64,000 bases of DNA from an uncultured Dokdonia sp. (GTDB lineage: Bacteria > Bacteroidota > Bacteroidia > Flavobacteriales > Flavobacteriaceae), in assembly GCF_947492535.1 (NCBI RefSeq), contig NZ_CANLNH010000001.1:310001-374000 (forward strand). Direction: 5' to 3'. The notes under the pieces were generated by a model. The model saw only the letters and a program-made list of their open reading frames with translations, searched no databases and was not told where the DNA came from. Shown here piece after piece: positions 27,973 to 38,665 of this stretch. The position numbers and the translations under genes are program-made. Numbering within the stretch: position 1 is the stretch's first letter; each line of letters begins with the position of its first letter.

Positions 27973-28449
27973 ATGAGAAAAAGACAGGCCAAGAAGAGAC
28001 CACTTTTACCAGATCCACGCTTTAACGATCAGTTAGTGACTAGATTCGTTAATATGATGATGTGGGATGGGAAAAAATCGGTAGCTTTTAAAGTTTTTTA
28101 CGATGCAATTGATATCGTAGAAGAAAAGAAAACAGACGAAGAGAAAACTGCACTTGAAATGTGGAAAGATGCATTATCTAATGTAATGCCACACGTTGAA
28201 GTTCGTAGTCGTCGAGTAGGAGGGGCAACTTTCCAAATTCCAATGCAAATCCGTCCAGATCGTAAGATCTCAACTGCAATGAAGTGGTTAATTGGATATG
28301 CAAGAAAAAGAAACGAAAAATCTATGGCTTCTAAGCTTGCTGCAGAAATATTAGCTGCTGCAAAAGAGGAAGGTGCTGCTGTAAAAAAGCGTGTTGATAC
28401 ACATAAAATGGCAGAAGCAAACAAAGCATTCTCACACTTTAGATTCTAA
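27973..28449 (+). CDS. rpsG: 30S ribosomal protein S7
   Basis: The 158-residue protein starts [20 protein letters not shown] and ends NKAFSHFRF, a normal S7. It nucleates assembly of the 30S head on 16S rRNA and contacts the E-site tRNA. The motif [19 protein letters not shown] is the usual RNA-binding stretch. It is followed after 3 bp by fusA. Confidence 0.98.
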   Translation: MRKRQAKKRPLLPDPRFNDQLVTRFVNMMMWDGKKSVAFKVFYDAIDIVEEKKTDEEKTALEMWKDALSNVMPHVEVRSRRVGGATFQIPMQIRPDRKISTAMKWLIGYARKRNEKSMASKLAAEILAAAKEEGAAVKKRVDTHKMAEANKAFSHFRF

Positions 28450-28452
28450 GAA

Positions 28453-30576
28453 ATGGCAAGAGATTTAAAATTCACTAGAAATATTGGTATTGCTGCGCAC
28501 ATTGATGCAGGAAAAACTACTACTACTGAGCGTATTCTTTATTATACAGGTGTAAGTCATAAAATTGGAGAAGTACATGATGGTGCTGCGACAATGGACT
28601 GGATGGAGCAAGAGCAAGAGCGTGGGATCACGATTACTTCTGCTGCAACTACTTGTGAGTGGAATTTCCCACTTGAGAATGGACAAAAAACTCCAGATAC
28701 TAAAGGATATCATTTTAATATTATTGATACTCCAGGTCACGTTGATTTTACGGTTGAAGTAAATCGTTCATTACGTGTTCTTGATGGGTTAGTATTCTTA
28801 TTTAGTGCGGTTGATGGTGTTGAGCCTCAGTCAGAGACTAACTGGAGACTAGCTGATAATTACAAAGTGCCACGTATTGGTTTTGTAAATAAAATGGACC
28901 GTCAAGGGTCTAATTTTCTTGCTGTTTGTCAGCAGGTGAAAGATATGTTGAAGTCTAATGCAGTGCCAATTGTATTGAATATTGGTGATGAGGCAGACTT
29001 TAAAGGAGTTGTCGATCTTGTAAAGAACCGTGCTATTGTATGGCATGATGAAACACAAGGATCTACTTTTGATATCATCGATATTCCTGATGATATGAAA
29101 GAAGAGGCTCGTAAGTATCGTGCTATGCTTATTGAAGAGGTGGCAACGTATGATGAAAATCTTCTTGAGAAATTCATGGAAGACGAAGATTCAATTACAG
29201 AAGAAGAAGTGCATGCTGCACTTCGTGCTGCTGTAATGGATATGGCAATAATCCCAATGATTTGTGGTTCTGCATTTAAGAATAAAGGAGTTCAGTTCCT
29301 TCTTGATGCGGTATGTCGTTACCTGCCTTCTCCTACTGATAAGGAGGGTATTGTAGGGATGAACCCAGATACAGAGGAGGAAGAAGTGCGTAAGCCAGAT
29401 GTAAAAGAGCCATTTGCTGCTCTTGCATTTAAAATTGCTACAGATCCTTTTGTAGGGCGTTTAGCATTTTTCCGTGCATATTCAGGTCGTTTAGACGCTG
29501 GGTCTTATATCTTAAATAACCGTTCAGGTAAAAAAGAACGTATTTCTCGTATATATCAAATGCACTCTAATAAACAAAATGCTATCGATTATATCGAGGC
29601 TGGAGATATTGGAGCGGCAGTTGGATTTAAAGATATTAAAACTGGAGACACAATGTCTTCTGAGAAGCATCCTATTGTTCTTGAATCAATGGACTTCCCA
29701 GATCCAGTAATTGGTATCGCAGTAGAGCCTAAGACAAAAGCTGACGTAGATAAACTAGGTATGGCGCTTGCTAAGCTTTCTGAAGAAGATCCAACATTCC
29801 AAGTAAAAACAGATGAAGCTTCAGGACAGACTATTATTTCTGGAATGGGTGAACTTCACTTAGATATTATTGTAGATCGTCTTAAGCGTGAGTTTAAGGT
29901 GGAAGTGAATCAGGGTCAACCACAAGTTGAGTATAAAGAAGCGATTACTGCAAAAGCAGATCACCGTGAAGTATACAAAAAGCAGTCTGGAGGTCGTGGT
30001 AAATTTGCAGATATCGTATTTACTATTGAGCCAGCAGAAGAAGGTAAAGTAGGTCTTGATTTTATTTCTACAATTAAAGGTGGTAACGTTCCTAAGGAAT
30101 TTATCCCTTCTATTGAAAAAGGATTTAAAACAGCAATGATCAATGGTCCTTTAGCTGGATACGAAGTAGATGCTATGAAAGTAACATTGACTGATGGATC
30201 TTACCATGATGTAGATTCTGATCAGTTATCTTTCGAACTTGCTGCAAAATTAGGATTTAAGAACGCTGCAAAAGCTGCTAAGGCAGTAATTATGGAGCCT
30301 ATTATGAAACTTGAGGTGATTACTCCTGAAGAAAATATGGGTGATATTGTAGGGGATCTTAACCGTCGTCGCGGTCAAGTAAGTGATATGGGAGATCGTG
30401 CTGGAGCAAAAACTGTAAAAGCGACTGTGCCACTTTCAGAAATGTTTGGATATGTTACTACATTGAGAACATTATCTTCTGGACGTGCGACTTCTACAAT
30501 GGAATTTTCTCACTATGCAGAAACTCCTTCTAATATATCAGAAGAAGTAATTGCAGCATCTAAAGGAACAAATTAA
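28453..30576 (+). CDS. fusA: Elongation factor G
   Basis: The 707-residue translational GTPase moves tRNA and mRNA through the ribosome. It has the P-loop [12 protein letters not shown] (about 15-26), switch I with [20 protein letters not shown] (G3), NKMD (G4) and domains II-V, including GMGELHLDI and the domain IV/V region ending [11 protein letters not shown]. Its place after rpsL-rpsG and before rpsJ is the Bacteroidota version of the str operon, in which tuf is absent. This is the full-length housekeeping type, not a tetracycline-resistance relative. Confidence 0.98.
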   Translation: MARDLKFTRNIGIAAHIDAGKTTTTERILYYTGVSHKIGEVHDGAATMDWMEQEQERGITITSAATTCEWNFPLENGQKTPDTKGYHFNIIDTPGHVDFTVEVNRSLRVLDGLVFLFSAVDGVEPQSETNWRLADNYKVPRIGFVNKMDRQGSNFLAVCQQVKDMLKSNAVPIVLNIGDEADFKGVVDLVKNRAIVWHDETQGSTFDIIDIPDDMKEEARKYRAMLIEEVATYDENLLEKFMEDEDSITEEEVHAALRAAVMDMAIIPMICGSAFKNKGVQFLLDAVCRYLPSPTDKEGIVGMNPDTEEEEVRKPDVKEPFAALAFKIATDPFVGRLAFFRAYSGRLDAGSYILNNRSGKKERISRIYQMHSNKQNAIDYIEAGDIGAAVGFKDIKTGDTMSSEKHPIVLESMDFPDPVIGIAVEPKTKADVDKLGMALAKLSEEDPTFQVKTDEASGQTIISGMGELHLDIIVDRLKREFKVEVNQGQPQVEYKEAITAKADHREVYKKQSGGRGKFADIVFTIEPAEEGKVGLDFISTIKGGNVPKEFIPSIEKGFKTAMINGPLAGYEVDAMKVTLTDGSYHDVDSDQLSFELAAKLGFKNAAKAAKAVIMEPIMKLEVITPEENMGDIVGDLNRRRGQVSDMGDRAGAKTVKATVPLSEMFGYVTTLRTLSSGRATSTMEFSHYAETPSNISEEVIAASKGTN

Positions 30577-30588
30577 TTTACTAAGGAT

Positions 30589-30894
30589 ATGAGTCAAAAA
30601 ATAAGAATCAAATTAAAGTCTTACGACCACAACTTAGTAGATAAGTCTGCTGAGAAAATCGTAAAGACAGTAAAAACGACAGGTGCTGTAGTAACTGGTC
30701 CAATTCCACTTCCTACGCATAAGAAAATTTTTACGGTACTACGTTCGCCACACGTAAACAAAAAATCTCGTGAACAATTTGAGCTAAGCTCTTACAAGCG
30801 TTTACTAGATATTTATAGTTCTTCTTCAAAAACGATTGATGCGTTAATGAAGTTAGAGTTGCCTAGTGGAGTTGAAGTAGAGATAAAAGTGTGA
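30589..30894 (+). CDS. rpsJ: 30S ribosomal protein S10
   Basis: The 101-residue S10 starts [20 protein letters not shown] and has [20 protein letters not shown]. In Escherichia coli it heads the S10 operon. Here it is the last gene of the str part and is separated from rplC by a 149-bp leader with an attenuator-like structure, so it may escape control that acts on the genes behind it. Confidence 0.98.
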   Translation: MSQKIRIKLKSYDHNLVDKSAEKIVKTVKTTGAVVTGPIPLPTHKKIFTVLRSPHVNKKSREQFELSSYKRLLDIYSSSSKTIDALMKLELPSGVEVEIKV

Positions 30895-30899
30895 TAGAT

Positions 30900-30927
30900 T
30901 GAGTACGCTTTCGCGAAAGCGTACTCA
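30900..30927. repeat. 28-bp perfect palindrome (copy 6)
   Basis: The core CGCTTTCGCGAAAGCG is extended on both sides by TGAGTA / TACTCA, giving the longest perfect copy in the window, 6 bp after rpsJ. No T-run follows, so it is not a simple terminator. Confidence 0.96.
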
Positions 30928-30940
30928 TCACTATAAAATG

Positions 30941-31011
30941 TCCTGAGCTGCGTGCGAAGGAAAAACGGAGAAAATACATTCAGGGTTGAAGGTATTTGAC
31001 CCTGTTTTTTT
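30941..31011 (+). promoter_or_regulatory. Attenuator-like leader before rplC
   Basis: A terminator-type hairpin (CAGGGT 30981-30986 with ACCCTG 30999-31004, extendable by wobble pairs to nine) is followed by seven T. Upstream, TCCTGA (30941-30946) can pair with TCAGGG (30980-30985) and so break the terminator stem. Two exclusive folds between rpsJ and rplC suggest regulated readthrough into the r-protein genes. Confidence 0.65.
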
Positions 31012-31043
31012 GAATAGAATTTTAATAATTAATATAAATAAAT

Positions 31044-31655
31044 ATGTCTGGGTTAATCGGAAAAAAAATAGGTATGACCAGCATCTTTGACGAAAATGGG
31101 AAAAATATTCCTTGTACAGTCTTAGAAGTAGGTCCCTGTGTAGTTACCCAAGTCAGAACCAAAGAAACTGACGGGTATGAGGCCCTTCAACTTGGTTTCG
31201 ATGACGCAAAAAAGGCAAACAAAGCTGCTAGCGGTCACGCTAAAAAAGCAGGTACGGTTGCAAAGCGTAAAGTTGTCGAATTTCAAGGATTTGAAGGAGA
31301 GTTTAAATTAGGAGATGCAATCACTGTAGATCACTTTGAAGAAGGTGAGTTTGTAGATGTGGCTGGTACTTCAAAAGGTAAAGGTTTTCAGGGAGTTGTT
31401 AAACGTCACGGCTTTGCTGGGGTTGGACAAGCAACTCACGGTCAACATAACCGTTTGAGAGCTCCAGGTTCTATTGGTGCGGCTTCTTATCCTGCACGTG
31501 TATTCAAGGGAATGCGTATGGCAGGACGTATGGGAGGTGATCAAGTGAAAGTTCAAAATTTAAGAGTTTTAAAAGTAGTTACTGATAAGAATCTACTTGT
31601 TGTAAAAGGATGTGTTCCTGGTCACAAAAACGCTTATGTAACCATTCAGAAATAA
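31044..31655 (+). CDS. rplC: 50S ribosomal protein L3
   Basis: The 203-residue L3 starts [20 protein letters not shown]. The central loop reaching the peptidyl transferase centre is present ([20 protein letters not shown]), as is [18 protein letters not shown]3 starts 50S assembly. It is the first gene behind the attenuator-like leader. Its stop overlaps the rplD start by one base. Confidence 0.98.
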   Translation: MSGLIGKKIGMTSIFDENGKNIPCTVLEVGPCVVTQVRTKETDGYEALQLGFDDAKKANKAASGHAKKAGTVAKRKVVEFQGFEGEFKLGDAITVDHFEEGEFVDVAGTSKGKGFQGVVKRHGFAGVGQATHGQHNRLRAPGSIGAASYPARVFKGMRMAGRMGGDQVKVQNLRVLKVVTDKNLLVVKGCVPGHKNAYVTIQK

Positions 31656-32284
31656 TGAAAGTAGCAGTTGTAGATATTAAAGGAAAAGAAACAGGGAGAA
31701 AGGCAGACCTTTCTGATGCTGTTTTTGCTATTGAGCCTAATAATCATGCTGTGTACTTAGACGTAAAGCAATATCTTGCTAATCAGCGTCAAGGAACTCA
31801 TAAGGCTAAAGAGAGAGCTGAGATTTCAGGTTCTACTCGTAAGATTAAAAAACAAAAAGGAACTGGTACTGCTCGTGCGGGAAGTATTAAGTCTGGTGTT
31901 TTTAAAGGAGGAGGAAGAATGTTTGGTCCTAGACCAAGAAATTATTCCTTCAAACTTAATAAAGGTATGAAAAGATTAGCACGTCGTTCTGCACTTTCTT
32001 TGAAGGCAAATGATAAGGCTATTACAGTCGTAGAAGACTTTAATTTTGAAACTCCAAAGACAAAAGATTTTATTAATGTACTTAAGGCTTTAGGTCTTGA
32101 GAATAAAAAATCTTTGATAGTGTTGGGAGAGTCAAATAATAATGTATATTTGTCGTCACGCAATTTAAAGAGCTCTGAAGTTATAACAAGTTCAGAATTA
32201 AGTACTTACAAAATTATGAATGCAAATAATGTTGTATTGCTTGAAGGTTCTTTAGAAGGTATTGAGACTAATTTAGCTAAATAA
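31655..32284 (+). CDS. rplD: 50S ribosomal protein L4
   Basis: L4 of 209 residues. The ATG at 31655, overlapping the rplC stop, gives the expected N-terminus [20 protein letters not shown]; an in-frame ATG at 31610 would add residues that read from inside rplC and is rejected. The exit-tunnel loop [17 protein letters not shown] is present. In gamma-proteobacteria L4 represses its own operon through a leader, so L4 is a candidate ligand for the leader before rplC, though nothing here proves it. Confidence 0.97.
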   Translation: MKVAVVDIKGKETGRKADLSDAVFAIEPNNHAVYLDVKQYLANQRQGTHKAKERAEISGSTRKIKKQKGTGTARAGSIKSGVFKGGGRMFGPRPRNYSFKLNKGMKRLARRSALSLKANDKAITVVEDFNFETPKTKDFINVLKALGLENKKSLIVLGESNNNVYLSSRNLKSSEVITSSELSTYKIMNANNVVLLEGSLEGIETNLAK

Positions 32285-32290
32285 GACGTC

Positions 32291-32581
32291 ATGAGTATTT
32301 TAATAAAACCTGTTATTACAGAAAAAGCTACGATGGATAGTGAGGTAAATAACCGCTATACTTTCGAAGTAAGTATGAGAACAAATAAGGTTGAAATTAA
32401 GAAAGCAGTTGAATCTGCTTATGGTGTTTCAGTTGAAAAAGTTCGAACAATGAATATCCGTCCAGATCGCAAATCTCGTTATACGAAATCTGGGATGATA
32501 ACTGGTAAAACAAATGCAATTAAAAAAGCAATTGTACAGTTGGCGGAAGGTGATACAATAGATTTTTATAACAACATTTAA
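32291..32581 (+). CDS. rplW: 50S ribosomal protein L23
   Basis: The 96-residue L23 starts MSILIKPVITEKATMDSEVN, with KKAVESAYGVSVEKVRTMN typical of the family. It lines the tunnel exit and docks trigger factor and SRP. It lies between rplD and rplB, with gaps of 6 and 9 bp. Confidence 0.97.
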   Translation: MSILIKPVITEKATMDSEVNNRYTFEVSMRTNKVEIKKAVESAYGVSVEKVRTMNIRPDRKSRYTKSGMITGKTNAIKKAIVQLAEGDTIDFYNNI

Positions 32582-32590
32582 TTTCTTAAA

Positions 32591-33415
32591 ATGTCAGTAA
32601 GAAAACTAAAACCTATCACTCCAGGGCAGCGATTTAGAGTTGTAAATGGTTTCGACCAAATTACAACTGACAAGCCGGAAAAGAGCCTTTTGGCTCCGAG
32701 AAAACGCTCAGGGGGTAGAAACAACACGGGAAAAATGACAGTGCGCCAATTAGGTGGTGGTCATAAAAGAAGGTATCGTATAATTGATTTTAAGCGTAAC
32801 AAGGAAGGAATTCCTGCTACGGTTGCTTCAATTCAATACGATCCAAACAGAACGGCATTTATTGCATTGCTTAATTACCAAGATGGTGAAAAGCGTTATG
32901 TAATTGCTCAAAACGGTCTTCAAGTAGGTCAAAACATTGTTTCTGGTGCAAATGTTGCTCCAGAAATCGGTAATGCTATGCCACTTTCTGGTATTCCATT
33001 AGGTACAATCATTTCTTGTATAGAGTTGCGTCCAGGACAAGGGGCTGTTATGGCTCGTAGTGCGGGTGCTTTTGCACAGTTAATGGCGCGTGATGGTAAA
33101 TTTGCTACTGTTAAATTACCATCAGGAGAAACAAGATTAATTCTTGTTACTTGTATGGCAACTATTGGAGCTGTGTCAAACAGTGATCACCAATTGTTAG
33201 TGTCTGGTAAAGCAGGTAGAAGCCGTTGGTTAGGAAGAAGACCTCGTGTACGTCCAGTAGTAATGAACCCTGTTGATCACCCAATGGGAGGTGGTGAAGG
33301 TAAATCATCTGGAGGTCACCCTCGTAATAGAAACGGAGTTCCTGCTAAAGGATACAGAACACGTTCTAAGACGAAAGCGAGTAATAAGTATATTGTAGAA
33401 CGTAGAAAGAAATAA
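32591..33415 (+). CDS. rplB: 50S ribosomal protein L2
   Basis: The 274-residue L2 starts [20 protein letters not shown]. The OB and SH3-like regions and the C-terminal motif [19 protein letters not shown], with the conserved histidine near the peptidyl transferase centre, are intact. L2 is required for subunit joining. It is normal in length and place. Confidence 0.98.
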   Translation: MSVRKLKPITPGQRFRVVNGFDQITTDKPEKSLLAPRKRSGGRNNTGKMTVRQLGGGHKRRYRIIDFKRNKEGIPATVASIQYDPNRTAFIALLNYQDGEKRYVIAQNGLQVGQNIVSGANVAPEIGNAMPLSGIPLGTIISCIELRPGQGAVMARSAGAFAQLMARDGKFATVKLPSGETRLILVTCMATIGAVSNSDHQLLVSGKAGRSRWLGRRPRVRPVVMNPVDHPMGGGEGKSSGGHPRNRNGVPAKGYRTRSKTKASNKYIVERRKK

Positions 33416-33421
33416 TAAGAT

Positions 33422-33700
33422 ATGGCACGTTCATTAAAAAAAGGACCTTACGTTCACTATAAATTAGAAAAGAAAGTTGCTGCAAACGTTGAAAGCAATA
33501 AAAAGACTGTTATTAAAACATGGTCTAGAGCTTCAATGATTACTCCAGATTTTGTGGGGCAAACAATAGCAGTACATAATGGTCGCCAATTTGTTCCTGT
33601 ATATGTTACAGAGAATATGGTAGGTCATAAATTAGGAGAATTTTCACCTACACGTTCTTATAGAGGGCATGCTGGTGCAAAAAATAAAGGTAAAAAATAA
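33422..33700 (+). CDS. rpsS: 30S ribosomal protein S19
   Basis: The 92-residue S19 starts [18 protein letters not shown] and contains [20 protein letters not shown] and [14 protein letters not shown]. It forms a head complex with S13 and contacts the A-site region. Confidence 0.98.
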   Translation: MARSLKKGPYVHYKLEKKVAANVESNKKTVIKTWSRASMITPDFVGQTIAVHNGRQFVPVYVTENMVGHKLGEFSPTRSYRGHAGAKNKGKK

Positions 33701-33708
33701 TTGAAGTC

Positions 33709-34119
33709 ATGGGAGTTCGTAAAAGAGAATCAGCAGAGGCACGTAAAGCTGCAAATAAGCAAGTAGCTTTCGCTAAATTGAATAACTGCCCGACTTCACC
33801 TAGAAAAATGCGCCTTGTAGCAGATATGGTACGTGGAGCAAAGGTGGAGAGAGCACTTCAGTTGTTGAAATTTAGTAATAAAGAGGCGTCTCGTAAGGTT
33901 GAGAAATTAGTTCTTTCTGCAATTGCAAATTGGGAAGCAAAGAACGAAGATGCAAGTATCGAAGATGCAGATCTTTTTATTAAAGAGATTAAAGTGGATA
34001 GTGGAGCAATGTTAAAAAGATTGCGTCCAGCACCACAAGGTCGTGCACACAGAATAAGAAAACGCAGCAATCACGTTACAGTTGTGCTTGGTGCAAACGA
34101 TAACACACAAAGCAATTAA
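33709..34119 (+). CDS. rplV: 50S ribosomal protein L22
   Basis: The 136-residue L22 has [17 protein letters not shown] and the tunnel hairpin region with [19 protein letters not shown]. It lines the peptide exit tunnel at the macrolide site. It has a slightly longer N-terminus than E. coli L22, with an acidic, Asn-rich tail. Confidence 0.97.
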   Translation: MGVRKRESAEARKAANKQVAFAKLNNCPTSPRKMRLVADMVRGAKVERALQLLKFSNKEASRKVEKLVLSAIANWEAKNEDASIEDADLFIKEIKVDSGAMLKRLRPAPQGRAHRIRKRSNHVTVVLGANDNTQSN

Positions 34120-34123
34120 TTAG

Positions 34124-34840
34124 ATGGGACAGAAGACAAATCCAATCGGAAATCGCCTAGGAATTATCAGAGGATGGGAATCTAACTGGTATGGAGGTAA
34201 CGACTACGGTGACAAACTTGCCGAAGACGATAAGATTAGACGTTATATTCACGCTCGTTTAAGTAAGGCTAGTGTGTCACGTGTAATTATTGAGCGTACG
34301 CTTAAACTTGTAACCGTTACTATCACTACTGCTAGACCTGGTATAATTATCGGAAAAGGTGGTCAAGAGGTAGACAAGTTAAAAGAAGAGCTTAAGAAAA
34401 TCACAGAGAAAGAAGTACAAATTAATATCCATGAGATCAAACGTCCAGAACTTGATGCGTTCTTGGTTGGGTCTAGTGTTGCTCGTCAGATTGAAAATCG
34501 TATTTCTTTCCGTCGTGCAATAAAGATGGCAATTGCGGCTGCAATGCGTATGAATGCAGAGGGTATTAAAATCCAGATTTCTGGACGTTTGAATGGTGCT
34601 GAAATGGCACGTTCTGAGTCTTACAAGGATGGACGTATTCCTTTATCAACATTTAGAGCCGATATTGATTATGCTTTGGTAGAAGCTCATACTACATATG
34701 GTAGATTGGGTATTAAAGTATGGATCATGAAAGGTGAAGTATATGGCAAAAGAGAACTTTCTCCATTAGTTGGTTTACAGAAGAAATCAGGTAAAGGTGG
34801 TTCGGGTAAAGATAATCGCGGATCTCGCCGTAGAAAGTAA
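34124..34840 (+). CDS. rpsC: 30S ribosomal protein S3
   Basis: The 238-residue S3 starts [20 protein letters not shown]. The KH domain motif is [18 protein letters not shown], and the C-terminal domain has [13 protein letters not shown]3 forms part of the mRNA entry channel and helicase. The basic, Gly/Ser-rich tail is usual in this phylum. Confidence 0.98.
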   Translation: MGQKTNPIGNRLGIIRGWESNWYGGNDYGDKLAEDDKIRRYIHARLSKASVSRVIIERTLKLVTVTITTARPGIIIGKGGQEVDKLKEELKKITEKEVQINIHEIKRPELDAFLVGSSVARQIENRISFRRAIKMAIAAAMRMNAEGIKIQISGRLNGAEMARSESYKDGRIPLSTFRADIDYALVEAHTTYGRLGIKVWIMKGEVYGKRELSPLVGLQKKSGKGGSGKDNRGSRRRK

Positions 34841-34860
34841 TTTTTTAAAAGAACAAGAAA

Positions 34861-35283
34861 ATGTTACAGCCTAAAAAAACAAAATTTCGTAAGCAGCAGA
34901 AGGGTCGCATGAAAGGTCTCTCTCAAAGAGGGCATACACTTTCAAACGGAACTTTTGGAATTAAGTCAACAGACTCTAATTTTATTACTGCTAGACAAAT
35001 AGAAGCAGCTCGTATTGCAGCAACACGTTACATGAAAAGGGAAGGTCAATTATGGATCAAAATATTCCCAGATAAGCCTATTACAAAAAAGCCTCTTGAG
35101 GTACGTATGGGTAAAGGTAAAGGTGCTGTTGAGTATTGGGCAGCTGTGGTAAAACCAGGACGTATATTATTTGAAGTAGGTGGAGTGCCTGAGCCAGTGG
35201 CTAAAGAAGCTCTTAGACTTGCTGCTCAAAAACTTCCTGTGAGAACAAAGTATATTGTAGCTAGAGACTTTTCAGCTGAATAA
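34861..35283 (+). CDS. rplP: 50S ribosomal protein L16
   Basis: The 140-residue L16 starts [20 protein letters not shown] and has [20 protein letters not shown]. It binds 5S and 23S rRNA near the A site. It is normal in length. Confidence 0.97.
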   Translation: MLQPKKTKFRKQQKGRMKGLSQRGHTLSNGTFGIKSTDSNFITARQIEAARIAATRYMKREGQLWIKIFPDKPITKKPLEVRMGKGKGAVEYWAAVVKPGRILFEVGGVPEPVAKEALRLAAQKLPVRTKYIVARDFSAE

Positions 35284-35294
35284 ATTATAAGATA

Positions 35295-35483
35295 ATGAAA
35301 CAATCAGAAGTAAAAGGATTATCTGTAGCGGAATTACAAGAAGAACTTGGAAAAGCTAAAAGATCTTATGCAGATCTAAAAATGGCACATACAATTTCTC
35401 CATTAGACAATCCTATTCAATTGCGTGCTTTAAGACGTACTGTCGCAAGAATAGCAACTGAATTAACTAAAAGAGAACAATAA
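35295..35483 (+). CDS. rpmC: 50S ribosomal protein L29
   Basis: The 62-residue two-helix L29 has [20 protein letters not shown] and the family ending [16 protein letters not shown]. It sits at the tunnel exit beside L23. Confidence 0.95.
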   Translation: MKQSEVKGLSVAELQEELGKAKRSYADLKMAHTISPLDNPIQLRALRRTVARIATELTKREQ

Positions 35484-35494
35484 CGCTGCTTAAG

Positions 35495-35752
35495 ATGGAA
35501 AAAAGAAATTTAAGAAAAGAGCGTATAGGTGTTGTAACCAGTAATAAGATGCAAAAATCAATTGTTGTGTCTGAGGTTAAAAAAGTAAAACACCCTATGT
35601 ATGGAAAATTCGTTTTGAAAACGAAGAAATACGTAGCACACGACGAAACAAATGACTGCAACGAAGGAGATACTGTTAGGATTATGGAAACTCGTCCTAT
35701 GAGTAAATCAAAATGTTGGAGATTAGTAGAAATCATTGAAAGAGCTAAGTAA
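35495..35752 (+). CDS. rpsQ: 30S ribosomal protein S17
   Basis: The 85-residue OB-fold S17 starts [20 protein letters not shown], with [19 protein letters not shown] and [20 protein letters not shown]. Its last base is the first base of the rplN start codon (TAATG), so the pair is coupled. Confidence 0.97.
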   Translation: MEKRNLRKERIGVVTSNKMQKSIVVSEVKKVKHPMYGKFVLKTKKYVAHDETNDCNEGDTVRIMETRPMSKSKCWRLVEIIERAK

Positions 35753-36120
35753 TGTTACAGCAAGAATCAAGATTAAAAGTAGCAGATAACACAGGTGCAA
35801 AAGAAGTTTTGACTATCCGTGTGTTGGGAGGTACTAAAAGAAGATATGCTTCTGTAGGAGATAAAATTGTTGTGTCTGTAAAAGATGCAACTCCTAACGG
35901 TCAAGTTAAAAAAGGAGCCGTTTCTACAGCAGTAGTTGTGCGTACTAAGAAAGAAGTGCGTCGTCCAGATGGATCATACATTCGTTTTGACGATAATGCT
36001 TGTGTTCTTTTAAACGCTCAAGGCGAAATGCGAGGAACTCGTGTTTTTGGACCAGTAGCGAGAGAACTTCGTGATAAACAATTCATGAAGATTGTATCAT
36101 TAGCACCAGAAGTGCTTTAA
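35752..36120 (+). CDS. rplN: 50S ribosomal protein L14
   Basis: The 122-residue L14 starts [20 protein letters not shown] and ends with [20 protein letters not shown]. It forms an intersubunit bridge. Sequence and length are standard. Confidence 0.98.
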   Translation: MLQQESRLKVADNTGAKEVLTIRVLGGTKRRYASVGDKIVVSVKDATPNGQVKKGAVSTAVVVRTKKEVRRPDGSYIRFDDNACVLLNAQGEMRGTRVFGPVARELRDKQFMKIVSLAPEVL

Positions 36121-36131
36121 TACATAAGAAG

Positions 36132-36443
36132 ATGACAAAACTTAAAATAAAATCAGGAGATACCGTTCGTGTCATTGCTGGAGCCCAAAAAGGCAAAGAA
36201 GGTAAGGTGATGAAGGTGTTTGTAGATAAAAACAAAGTTATCGTTGAGGGTGTAAACATGGTTAAAAAGCATGAGAAGCCTAGTGCAGCAAATCCTCAAG
36301 GTGGTATTAAAGAAAAAGAAGCACCTCTTCAAATTTCAAATGTATCTTTAATAGATGCTAATGGTAAAGCTACTCGTGTAGGTTACCGTATGGAAGGAGA
36401 TAAGAAGGTTCGTTTCGCAAAAACAACAAACGAAATCATATAG
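36132..36443 (+). CDS. rplX: 50S ribosomal protein L24
   Basis: The 103-residue L24 has the KOW motif [20 protein letters not shown] followed by [14 protein letters not shown]. It is an assembly initiator near the tunnel exit. Confidence 0.97.
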   Translation: MTKLKIKSGDTVRVIAGAQKGKEGKVMKVFVDKNKVIVEGVNMVKKHEKPSAANPQGGIKEKEAPLQISNVSLIDANGKATRVGYRMEGDKKVRFAKTTNEII

Positions 36444-36445
36444 TC

Positions 36446-36997
36446 ATGGGATACGTACCAAGATTAAAACAAGAGTTTAAAGACCGTGTAACGGCTTCTC
36501 TTACAGAAGAATTTGGCTATAAGAATGTAATGCAAGTTCCTAAACTTAATAAGATCGTTGTGTCTAGAGGTATAGGTGCTGCTGTTGCAGATAAGAAATT
36601 GGTTGAGAATGCAGTAGAAGAGCTTACCTTAATTACAGGACAAAGAGCTATATCTACGATTTCTAAAAAAGACGTTGCTTCATTTAAGTTGCGTAAAGGA
36701 ATGCCAATTGGAGCAAAAGTAACTTTACGTGGTGAGCGTATGTATGAATTTCTTGATAGATTGATTACATCTGCATTACCTCGAGTAAGAGACTTTGGAG
36801 GAATCAATGCTACAGGATTTGATGGTAGAGGTAATTACAGTATGGGAATTACTGAACAAATTATCTTTCCAGAAATTAATATCGATAGAATTAAGAAAAT
36901 AGAAGGTATGAATATTACCTTTGAAACTTCTGCTGCTACTGATAAAGAAGCAAAATCATTGTTAACAGAACTAGGTCTACCTTTCAAAAAGAATTAA
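36446..36997 (+). CDS. rplE: 50S ribosomal protein L5
   Basis: The 183-residue L5 starts [20 protein letters not shown] and has [20 protein letters not shown]. It brings 5S rRNA into the large subunit and contacts the P-site tRNA. Standard length. Confidence 0.98.
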   Translation: MGYVPRLKQEFKDRVTASLTEEFGYKNVMQVPKLNKIVVSRGIGAAVADKKLVENAVEELTLITGQRAISTISKKDVASFKLRKGMPIGAKVTLRGERMYEFLDRLITSALPRVRDFGGINATGFDGRGNYSMGITEQIIFPEINIDRIKKIEGMNITFETSAATDKEAKSLLTELGLPFKKN

Positions 36998-36999
36998 TT

Positions 37000-37269
37000 A
37001 TGGCTAAAGAATCAATGAAAGCCCGTGAGGTGAAAAGAGCAAAAACAGTTGCTAAGTATGCTGAAAAACGTAAGGCTTTAAAAGAAGCTGGAGATTACGA
37101 AGCATTACAAAAGCTTCCTAAGAATGCATCACCTATACGTATGCATAACCGTTGTAAGTTAACAGGTCGTCCAAAAGGATATATGAGACAATTTGGTATT
37201 TCTCGTGTTACATTTAGAGAAATGGCAAACCAAGGTCTAATCCCAGGAGTTAAAAAGGCTAGTTGGTAA
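37000..37269 (+). CDS. rpsN: 30S ribosomal protein S14
   Basis: The 89-residue S14 ends [20 protein letters not shown]...VKKASW. It is the zinc-free type: only one cysteine remains, so no zinc ribbon can form. It binds the 30S head near S10 and S19. It starts 3 bases after rplE. Confidence 0.97.
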   Translation: MAKESMKAREVKRAKTVAKYAEKRKALKEAGDYEALQKLPKNASPIRMHNRCKLTGRPKGYMRQFGISRVTFREMANQGLIPGVKKASW

Positions 37270-37290
37270 TAAATTATTAATAAATAGAAG

Positions 37291-37304
37291 GTTTCGCGAA
37301 AGCG
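37291..37304. repeat. Decayed palindrome copy between rpsN and rpsH
   Basis: GTTTCGCGAAAGCG keeps most of the palindrome. As RNA it can instead fold as TTTCGC / GCGAAA closed by a GAAA tetraloop, with GG/CC pairs outside a small bulge. Confidence 0.6.
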
Positions 37305-37331
37305 AAAAACCACTATTGTAAATTCATATAA

Positions 37332-37730
37332 ATGAACACAGATCCAATTGCAGATTTTCTAACTAGAATTAGAAATGCTGCAGCAGCAAATCATAGAGTC
37401 GTTGAGATTCCAGCATCAAACCTTAAAAAGGAGATGACAAAGATCTTATTCGATCAAGGTTACATATTAAGTTACAAATTTGAGAAAGGTAAATCTCAAG
37501 ATACTATCAAGATCGCTTTGAAGTATGATGGTTTTACAAAAGAATCTGTAATTAGAGATATACAAAGAATAAGTAAACCTGGTTTACGTAAATACGCTTC
37601 ATCTTCAGATATACCTCGTGTATTGAATGGTTTAGGTATTGCTATTGTTTCTACTTCGAGAGGAGTAATGACAGGAAAGCAAGCTCAGCAAGCTAACGTA
37701 GGTGGCGAAGTACTTTGTTACGTTTACTAA
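37332..37730 (+). CDS. rpsH: 30S ribosomal protein S8
   Basis: The 132-residue S8 starts [20 protein letters not shown] and ends with the motif [20 protein letters not shown]. It binds helix 21 of 16S rRNA. In E. coli S8 represses the spc operon. Here a 62-bp spacer with a hairpin precedes the gene. Confidence 0.98.
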   Translation: MNTDPIADFLTRIRNAAAANHRVVEIPASNLKKEMTKILFDQGYILSYKFEKGKSQDTIKIALKYDGFTKESVIRDIQRISKPGLRKYASSSDIPRVLNGLGIAIVSTSRGVMTGKQAQQANVGGEVLCYVY

Positions 37731-37751
37731 CCCAGTTAAAAAGACAAAGAA

Positions 37752-38294
37752 ATGTCAAGAATAGGTAAAAGTCCAATTACAATTCCAGATGGTGTTACTG
37801 TAAATGTAGCTGATGGTTTTGTAACCGTAAAAGGAAAATTAGGTGAACTTAAACAAGAGTTTTCAGGAATTGCTATTAAGGTAGAAGATGGAACAATAAC
37901 TCTTGAAAGATCTTCTGATAAGAAAGATGTTAGAGCTAAGCACGGTTTATATCGTTCTCTTATTTTTAATATGATCGAAGGTGTGTCAAAAGGATGGACC
38001 AAAGAATTAGAGCTTATAGGAGTAGGATATCGTGCAAGTAATCAAGGGCAAAAATTAGATTTAGCTGTTGGTTTCTCTCATAATATAGTTTTAGAAATCG
38101 CTCCAGAAGTGAAGGTGGAAACTGTATCTGAAAAAGGTAAAAACCCAATTGTAAAATTAACATCTCACGATAAACAATTAGTAGGGCAAGTAGCGGCGAA
38201 AATACGTGCTTTCCGTAAGCCAGAGCCATATAAAGGTAAAGGTATTAAGTTTGTTGGTGAGATCATTAGAAGAAAAGCAGGTAAATCTGCATAA
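37752..38294 (+). CDS. rplF: 50S ribosomal protein L6
   Basis: The 180-residue L6 starts MSRIGKSPITIPDGVTVNVA and ends with the RNA-binding motif KPEPYKGKGIKFVGEIIRRK. It lies near the factor-binding site. Standard length. Confidence 0.98.
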   Translation: MSRIGKSPITIPDGVTVNVADGFVTVKGKLGELKQEFSGIAIKVEDGTITLERSSDKKDVRAKHGLYRSLIFNMIEGVSKGWTKELELIGVGYRASNQGQKLDLAVGFSHNIVLEIAPEVKVETVSEKGKNPIVKLTSHDKQLVGQVAAKIRAFRKPEPYKGKGIKFVGEIIRRKAGKSA

Positions 38295-38304
38295 TACATA
38301 GATT

Positions 38305-38658
38305 ATGGCATTATCAAAAAGTGAAAAAAGAAATAGAATTCATTTGAGAATTCGTAAGACTATTTCTGGAACTGCAGAGCGCCCTAGACTCTGTGTATTT
38401 AGAAGTAATAAAGAGATTTATGCTCAGATAATAGATGATTTATCTGGTAAAACTTTAGGTGCTGCTTCTTCTAGAGATAAGGGAATTACTGCAGGATCTA
38501 ATAAATCTGAAACAGCAAAACTTGTAGGAAAAGCTATTGCTGAAAAAGCTGTAAAATCAGGTGTTGAATCTGTTATATTTGACAGAGGAGGATATCTATA
38601 TCATGGAAGAGTAAAACAACTAGCAGAAGGCGCTCGTGAAGGCGGACTTAAATTCTAA
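38305..38658 (+). CDS. rplR: 50S ribosomal protein L18
   Basis: The 117-residue L18 has the N-terminal basic stretch, [20 protein letters not shown] and [20 protein letters not shown]. It binds 5S rRNA together with L5. Confidence 0.97.
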   Translation: MALSKSEKRNRIHLRIRKTISGTAERPRLCVFRSNKEIYAQIIDDLSGKTLGAASSRDKGITAGSNKSETAKLVGKAIAEKAVKSGVESVIFDRGGYLYHGRVKQLAEGAREGGLKF

Positions 38659-38665
38659 ATAAATT

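Noticed and set aside
31610-31654. An upstream in-frame start for rplD
   Set aside because: It would read from inside rplC. The ATG at 31655 gives the conserved L4 N-terminus.
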